Assembly (NCBI GenBank): GCA_017545365.1
Contig: JAFWOP010000072.1
Location: 1-5,926, forward strand
Origin: Bacteroidales bacterium
Lineage (GTDB): Bacteria > Bacteroidota > Bacteroidia > Bacteroidales > P3
Length of the DNA: 5,926 nt
Direction of reading: 5' to 3'
Shown here: positions 5,716 to 5,926 of the stretch, piece by piece
Layout: each line of letters opens with the position of its first letter
Position numbering within the stretch: position 1 is the stretch's first letter
Notes under the pieces: model-generated
What the model was told of the DNA's origin: nothing
Databases searched by the model: none
The model's input: only the letters and a program-made list of their open reading frames with translations
Program-made: the position numbers and the translations under genes

Positions 5716-5926
5716 CTATCGTGTCTTCACATCGGTGAACTTCCAGTAGCCACGTCCGTCGGCAACCTCAAAGGAAGTGGCTTCGGCAGGCAGCGGCGGG
5801 AAGATGAGTGCATAGCGAAGCTTCTGATAAGGGAAGGGCACGATGACCTTGCCCGGTGCGAGCACGACGTTGTCGGTGCCGACAATGCTCAGCTTGCCAC
5901 CCTTGTTGCCTTTGATGTAGGTCTTG
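5716..5926 (-). CDS. C-terminal fragment of an unrecognised protein
   Basis: The frame enters from the right edge and ends at a TAG at 5716-5718, giving 69 residues. It is coding rather than chance: the frame is open throughout, strongly G/C at third positions (AAG, GTC, ATC, GGC), and ends in a normal spacing before the next gene. Visible segments are KLSIVGTDNVVLAPGKVIVPF, in alternating beta-like pattern, then YALIFPPLPAEATSFEV and a final GYWKFTDVKTR. The 'LIFPPLP...W' ending recalls the C-termini of uncharacterised Bacteroidales beta-sandwich proteins, but I cannot name a family. The N-terminus, including any export signal, lies outside the window. It is probably the first visible member of a unit with the lipoprotein and the smaller LRR gene. 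Confidence 0.72.
   Translation of the reverse strand, partial: KTYIKGNKGGKLSIVGTDNVVLAPGKVIVPFPYQKLRYALIFPPLPAEATSFEVADGRGYWKFTDVKTR

Overview
The window looks like a stretch of a Bacteroidales chromosome, most likely Prevotella or a close relative. The reasons are BspA-type leucine-rich-repeat surface proteins, a lipoprotein whose lipid-bearing cysteine is followed by Ser-Asp5, short 'IYDLxGR...KGVYIxNGKKVVVK' sorting-like tails, and promoters of the TAnnTTTG type used by Bacteroidetes sigma factors. This rests on family recognition from the sequence alone; no database was searched. Every gene I can support lies on the minus strand, so transcription runs from high to low coordinates.

Layout in order of transcription: (1) 5716-5926, the C-terminal 69 residues of an unrecognised protein that enters from the right edge. 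(2) 5014-5643, a 209-residue lipoprotein of unknown function. (3) 3899-4954, a complete 351-residue secreted BspA-like protein with seven LRR_5-type repeats. These three are 72 and 59 bases apart and may form one transcription unit, closed by a hairpin plus T-rich stretch at 3801-3840. (4) 3223-3898, a 676-base region with no credible gene. (5) 2335-3222, a 295-residue secreted protein with its own promoter and a sorting-like tail. (6) 1-2257, a very large BspA-like protein with 23 consecutive LRR_5-type repeats, again with its own promoter. It has no stop codon inside the window, so its C-terminus lies beyond base 1.

The genes share one theme: exported proteins, three anchored or sorted at the cell surface or predicted to be. 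The two LRR proteins are paralogous in architecture. The tail of the large one (after residue 672) resembles the body of the neighbouring 295-residue protein, so that domain appears here both alone and fused to an LRR array. BspA-type proteins are known in some oral species for binding host proteins or other bacteria. A similar role here is inference only.

The most unusual element is in the 676-base gap: twelve imperfect palindromes whose centres fall exactly 22 bases apart (3506, 3528 ... 3748). One end of the array is built on AAAAGCAATGCTTTT and the other on GGAGCTATGCTCT, with a hybrid unit between and paired substitutions that keep the arms complementary. I know of no named element that fits. 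It also lies where the sequence changes from AT-richer (left) to GC-richer (right).
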